From contig NZ_JARHUJ010000002.1 of assembly GCF_029223285.1 (NCBI RefSeq), positions 434,001 through 498,000 on the forward strand: a stretch of DNA of 64,000 nucleotides, written 5' to 3'. This document shows positions 60,308 to 64,000 of the stretch, piece by piece (position 1 is the stretch's first letter; each line of letters begins with the position of its first letter). The notes beneath the pieces were generated by a model. It searched no databases. It was not told where the DNA came from and saw only the letters and a list, made by a program, of their open reading frames with translations. Both the position numbers and the translations under genes were made by a program. The DNA is from Paraflavitalea sp. CAU 1676. GTDB taxonomy: Bacteria > Bacteroidota > Bacteroidia > Chitinophagales > Chitinophagaceae.

Positions 60308-61534
60308 CTACCGCTTCCTGTAAGCTTCTATAAAAGCCTTGGTCTGATCGGCGTAGATACCGGTCTTATGCGTCCGCACCAGGTTGGCATTGGCTTCCGT
60401 TTTGTCTTCTTCTTTTAAAGAGATGGCGCTCGAAGGCAGCGCAGGCATATGACAATCGATACAATTGCTGTTGATCGCATTGGCAGGTAGCTGTTGGGTA
60501 AAGCTATGCGTTACGGAAGTGTGGCAGGTGGTGCAGCGTTGCGACAAGGCAGCCAGGTTCTCTCTTTCCTGCACGTGCGGGTCGTGGCAGGAGGTGCAGG
60601 TCAGCACATCGCTCTTGATATAACAGGCGCTGGCGGTCATCAGTTGGTACTGGTTGCCATGTACGTCGAGGTTACCGGCCTTGGCGCCCGTTTGCACGGC
60701 AGAGGAAAAGTACTGCGACAGAGAATCGCCTGGTTTGAAATAGAAGATGGAATTATGCGAAGTATGGCCGCCGGAATGGCATTGGGCACAAAGATCAAGC
60801 TGTTGCTGCCGGGGCAGTTTCTTGTACAGCGCAATATGCTGCGGCTGTTTCTCTTCCGGGTGGGCAGTATGAAAGTTTACATGGGCGGCCGCAGGTCCAT
60901 GGCAGCGTTCGCAGTCCATACCATAGATTACTTTGGATTTGTCGAAATAGTCTACCTGCCGGTTGCCTTCCTGTTGTGTGCCCTTGCGTTCGATATAAGA
61001 ACCATGACATTCAAAACAGCCGATATTGATGAGGCGGTCGAAGCGAACCTTGTCGGCCGGATAGCTCGGACTGTTCACCCAGGCCGCTGCATTGACCGAA
61101 TAGGAGACTGGTAACTGAAAGGCATTATCATCGAGCCAGTACAGGTAGGTTTGCGCCTTGCGGCCCGAACCGACTACCACACCAAAAGGGAAAGCCTGCT
61201 TTTCTACATCGTTCATATAAGCTACCTGGTACAAGCCAGTGGCCCGCTGTTCCATCTGCACCTTCACGTTCTGCCTGTAATGAAAAGCATTCTTTCCCGG
61301 CTCGAAAGAGCCTTTGATCGTGGCGGGCGAAGGAGAGGCGGATGTATTCCGGTGGGCGGTGGCTAACCAGCTTTGGTGAATGTCCTGGTGACATTTATTA
61401 CAGGCATCGGCGCCCGCATAAGCTGCGCCGCGCAGGTCAGATAAAGCCGATTCTGGCGGCGCATCCATGCACTGAGAAAGGCCCAGGATTAGCAACACAA
61501 AGCAGGTGGCAATAAGAAGTTGGGTTCGTTTCAT
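60308..61534 (-). CDS. Seven-haem c-type cytochrome lipoprotein
   Basis: 408 residues, lipobox LGLSQC (Cys22). Seven CxxCH haem-binding motifs: ACNKCHQ, GCFECHG, DCERCHG, LCAQCHS, TCTSCHD, RCTTCHT and NCIDCHM, spaced as in multihaem cytochromes of the c554 type. Attached by lipid in the envelope, it probably carries electrons in the periplasm or at the surface; no enzyme activity is proven. A terminator separates it from the SusD gene upstream. Next to a haemoglobin gene, a link to NO or redox chemistry is possible. Confidence 0.93.
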   Translation of the reverse strand: MKRTQLLIATCFVLLILGLSQCMDAPPESALSDLRGAAYAGADACNKCHQDIHQSWLATAHRNTSASPSPATIKGSFEPGKNAFHYRQNVKVQMEQRATGLYQVAYMNDVEKQAFPFGVVVGSGRKAQTYLYWLDDNAFQLPVSYSVNAAAWVNSPSYPADKVRFDRLINIGCFECHGSYIERKGTQQEGNRQVDYFDKSKVIYGMDCERCHGPAAAHVNFHTAHPEEKQPQHIALYKKLPRQQQLDLCAQCHSGGHTSHNSIFYFKPGDSLSQYFSSAVQTGAKAGNLDVHGNQYQLMTASACYIKSDVLTCTSCHDPHVQERENLAALSQRCTTCHTSVTHSFTQQLPANAINSNCIDCHMPALPSSAISLKEEDKTEANANLVRTHKTGIYADQTKAFIEAYRKR

Positions 61535-61553
61535 GGGTTTAATAAAGGAAGAA

Positions 61554-61579
61554 AACCCCTTGTAAAAACAAGGGGTTTA
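61554..61579 (-). terminator. Rho-independent terminator after the third SusC/SusD pair
   Basis: Minus-strand perfect 10-bp stem AAACCCCTTG / CAAGGGGTTT with a 6-nt loop, followed by TCTTCCTTTATT. It lies 37 bp after the SusD stop and before the cytochrome gene start, so the cytochrome gene is probably on its own transcript. Confidence 0.8.
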
Positions 61580-61616
61580 CCAAAACTAACTGCTATATGA
61601 GTGATTGAGTAAGCCA

Positions 61617-63212
61617 TTATCTGTAATCGGAGTTCTGCTGCAGGTTGGGGTTCTTGTCGATCTCCACCTGCGGAATGGGGAACAGGGTACGTGGCTTGCC
61701 GTCGAGTTTAGGACGGTGGTTAAACCAGATCTTGCGACTATAAACACCAAAGCGGATCAGTTGCTGACGACGCTGGCCTTCCGCAGCGAATTCCCAGCCC
61801 AGCTCATCGAGCATGCGGCCAAAAGGAATATCGGCGCCTCCTTGCAGGTCGGCAATGGAGCCATCCACATTCTGCCAGCCGTATTTGTAAGAGCTGCCCA
61901 ATTGTAATTGAGCACCGGTTACAGTTGCTTTTGCAGGAGTGGCAAGGAAAGCCCTTTTGCGTACATCTGTAACCAGCACGGCTGCTTCATCGGGCTTCCC
62001 GGTACGCAATAGCGCTTCCGCTTTCATCAACATGATACCGGCCAGGCGGAATACAGGGTAGTCCACACTCAGGCCACCGCGGGCGCCTGCCTTGATCTCA
62101 TACTTTCCAATGCGGAAGCCGTCGAAGAACTGGGTATTGTCGATGCTGGGTACAGCCTTGGTATAGGTAAGGATCAATTCACCAGTCCTTACGTTACGCT
62201 GAGGTCCCTGTATCCAGGTATCCTTCATACGGGTATCGTCCGGATCGTAGGTGTCGATGAACTGTGGTACAGCGCAGTTGCCGCCCCATGGTTGCGCAGC
62301 CAGGTCGAGCACGTTACGGTGAGCCGTGGCGAGCGTTTTCATGTGGATGCTGTTCTGCGTAGCGAAGATCTCATCAAAAGGAACCGCGAAGATCAGCTCC
62401 TTGGACGTGTTATTGGTAGTCGTGAAATTGTTCTTAAAGGCAGGTTCCAGCACAAAGGGACCTTTGGTGATGATCTCGTTACATTGGTCGATACATTTCT
62501 GCCACTGTGCGGTACCGGTGTATACTTCAGCATTGAGATAAAGCCGGGCCAGGGTGGCATGGGCAGCCCACTTGTTCATCCGGCCATAGTTGCTGTTATC
62601 AGACTTGGTACTAAGCTTTGGAAGCGCTTCCGTCAATTCCTTCTCAATGAAGGTGTACACTTCCAGCCTGGTACTTTGTTTAGGACGTACGGTGTCGGTA
62701 AAGCTGGTTACGATAGGCACATTTCCATGGTTGTCGACCAGCATGGAATAATAGAAGGCCCGGGCCGCCTTTAACTCGGCGATCACTTCATCCTTACCGT
62801 TGGTGACGGGGATAGAACCACCTTCAATCTGGGCAATGATCCTGTTTACCGTGTTGATGCCCCTGAAATTCTGGTTCCAGGAATTGATGGGTTGCCATTC
62901 GTCGGCCCTCCATTCGTGCTTGTGCATCCGTTGGTAAGTACCACCGTCGTACCATCCATTGGGGCGTACCGGTGTTACAATAATATCAGCCGGCTCTTCC
63001 TGCAGGTCGAAATCTCCCTGCCAGCCTACCATCACAGTGCGAAGGGGAACATAAGCGGCGCCTAGAATAGAAGGAAGATCTGCTTCTGTAGGTTTAAAAG
63101 AAGTTTCCAGTACCTGGTCGTACACATGTTCGTCCAGTTTGGTACACGAGCCCAGCATGAGCGAAACGCCCATCGCCATATATATCGCTGTAAAGAATTG
63201 TTGCTTTTTCAT
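61617..63212 (-). CDS. SusD/RagB-family nutrient-binding lipoprotein (third copy)
   Basis: 531 residues, lipobox LMLGSC (Cys23). SusD features are LDEHVYDQVLETSF at the start, the ELKAARAFYYSMLVDNHGNVPIVTSF block, LARLYLNAEVYTGTAQW and the C-terminal LGWEFAAEGQRRQQLIRFGVYSR. It is paired with the SusC gene 21 bp upstream in transcription order, and the pair ends at the terminator at 61554-61579. Confidence 0.96.
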   Translation of the reverse strand: MKKQQFFTAIYMAMGVSLMLGSCTKLDEHVYDQVLETSFKPTEADLPSILGAAYVPLRTVMVGWQGDFDLQEEPADIIVTPVRPNGWYDGGTYQRMHKHEWRADEWQPINSWNQNFRGINTVNRIIAQIEGGSIPVTNGKDEVIAELKAARAFYYSMLVDNHGNVPIVTSFTDTVRPKQSTRLEVYTFIEKELTEALPKLSTKSDNSNYGRMNKWAAHATLARLYLNAEVYTGTAQWQKCIDQCNEIITKGPFVLEPAFKNNFTTTNNTSKELIFAVPFDEIFATQNSIHMKTLATAHRNVLDLAAQPWGGNCAVPQFIDTYDPDDTRMKDTWIQGPQRNVRTGELILTYTKAVPSIDNTQFFDGFRIGKYEIKAGARGGLSVDYPVFRLAGIMLMKAEALLRTGKPDEAAVLVTDVRKRAFLATPAKATVTGAQLQLGSSYKYGWQNVDGSIADLQGGADIPFGRMLDELGWEFAAEGQRRQQLIRFGVYSRKIWFNHRPKLDGKPRTLFPIPQVEIDKNPNLQQNSDYR

Positions 63213-63233
63213 ATAGTGAGTTGTAAGCTTGGA

Positions 63234-64000
63234 TTAGAATGTCATATTTAAACCCAGGGTAAATGTGCGCATCGTAGGATACTTATCCCTGGAGTCATTA
63301 CCCGGATCGAGCCCCAGTCGCGTAACTTCCGGATCGAGGCCCTTATAGCCGGTAATGCTGACCAGGTTAAGGGTCGATACATATACGCGAAGATTCTTCA
63401 GGTATTTAGCGCCGCCGTTGATGACATTGTAGCCAAGGGTTACGTTGTCGATCTTCCAGTGGTCACCATCCTCGATGTAGTGCGATACATAGGCGAGGGG
63501 AGAGTTAAGTCTCTTCTTGCCATACACGAGATCCATCGCACTCTTCAGCATATTATATTCTTTCACACTTGGGTTTTCATAATACATGCGCTGGAAATTG
63601 AGGATCTGGTAATCGAATGCACCACGCATACCGATAGCCAGGTCAAGTTTCTTGTAGCGGAAATTCAGGTTTAAGCCGGCAGTGTGCTTAGGGATACCAT
63701 TGCCCAGGTATTTTTTGTCATTTACTTTCGCATCCTTGATCGGCTTGGGTTTTCCATCCTCTCCTTCAATGATCCATCCGCCGTTCTCATCAACATCGAT
63801 CGAACGGTATCCGTAGAACATACCAACCGGACCGCCTACTAAAGTACGGTGTGTAGCTGTTTGGATGGGCTCACCGGTATATCCCGCCTCAAGAAACTGA
63901 CTGGCCAGTTGGAATTTGGGATCAGATGAGATAGAAACCAACGTGTTCTTGTTGTATGACCAGGTGAGATTGGCATTCACTTCAAAATCGCGGGTACGGT
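63234..64000 (-). CDS. SusC/RagA-family TonB-linked outer-membrane protein (C-terminal part, runs off window)
   Basis: The last ~255 residues of a SusC barrel. The frame is open to the window edge, so the 5' part, including signal peptide and plug, is outside. The barrel end shows the strand pattern NLNFRYKKLDLAIGMRGAFDYQ, WKIDNVTLGYNV, VSITGYKGLDPEV and the C-terminal aromatic strand FTLGLNMTF. Partner of the SusD gene 21 bp downstream. Confidence 0.95.
   Translation of the reverse strand, partial: RTRDFEVNANLTWSYNKNTLVSISSDPKFQLASQFLEAGYTGEPIQTATHRTLVGGPVGMFYGYRSIDVDENGGWIIEGEDGKPKPIKDAKVNDKKYLGNGIPKHTAGLNLNFRYKKLDLAIGMRGAFDYQILNFQRMYYENPSVKEYNMLKSAMDLVYGKKRLNSPLAYVSHYIEDGDHWKIDNVTLGYNVINGGAKYLKNLRVYVSTLNLVSITGYKGLDPEVTRLGLDPGNDSRDKYPTMRTFTLGLNMTF

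Overview
The window looks like chromosome of a free-living, glycan-degrading Bacteroidota, most likely family Chitinophagaceae (inferred). The support is three SusC/SusD systems, TonB-dependent receptors, many lipoproteins, LytS/LytTR signalling, perfect TAnnTTTG promoter elements and weak Shine-Dalgarno sequences. I see no rRNA, tRNA, CRISPR array or recognisable insertion sequence.

Layout. 1-6.6 kb: the end of a LytS-type kinase and its LytTR regulator, a small TonB-dependent receptor, a TPR protein, a tiny membrane protein and an orphan TPR sensor kinase. 6.8-9.5 kb: a minus-strand MFS - Crp/Fnr - DJ-1/PfpI cluster, with a perfect TGTGA-N6-TCACA palindrome between the last two genes. 9.8-29.0 kb: one 11-gene, 19-kb unit closed by a strong terminator. 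It holds two SusC/SusD pairs, two fasciclin-like lipoproteins, two other surface lipoproteins, an M60 (mucinase-type) metalloprotease, and two LamG lipoproteins whose alkaline-phosphatase-like domains have lost metal ligands. The unit has no glycosidase, so glycoprotein capture and proteolysis is the simplest reading.

29.3-39.5 kb: a lower-GC patchwork of small orphan genes, some of them decayed. One has an in-frame amber codon after its signal peptide, an amidohydrolase is frameshifted, and a WG-repeat protein seems internally deleted. 39.6-43.4 kb: a Bcr/CflA exporter, overlapped on the other strand by an open reading frame with 42-bp tandem repeats, then a gene-poor 0.8 kb and a membrane protein. 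43.6-50.6 kb: a TPR protein, an OmpR-type two-component system, a small lipoprotein, UspA, NhaA and two small proteins. Two arrays of four CTAAT boxes at exact 11-bp spacing sit at matching positions upstream of the TPR and small lipoprotein genes and define a candidate regulon. 50.6-53.0 kb: a MacB-like permease. 53.3-60.3 kb: an esterase - GH29 - GH2 operon followed by a truncated haemoglobin. 60.3-64 kb: a seven-haem cytochrome lipoprotein and a third SusC/SusD pair, with SusC running off the window.

The most notable items are the twin 11-bp-phased operator arrays, the M60 locus with pseudo-phosphodiesterase/LamG lipoproteins, and the Crp-like regulator beside a matching palindrome.
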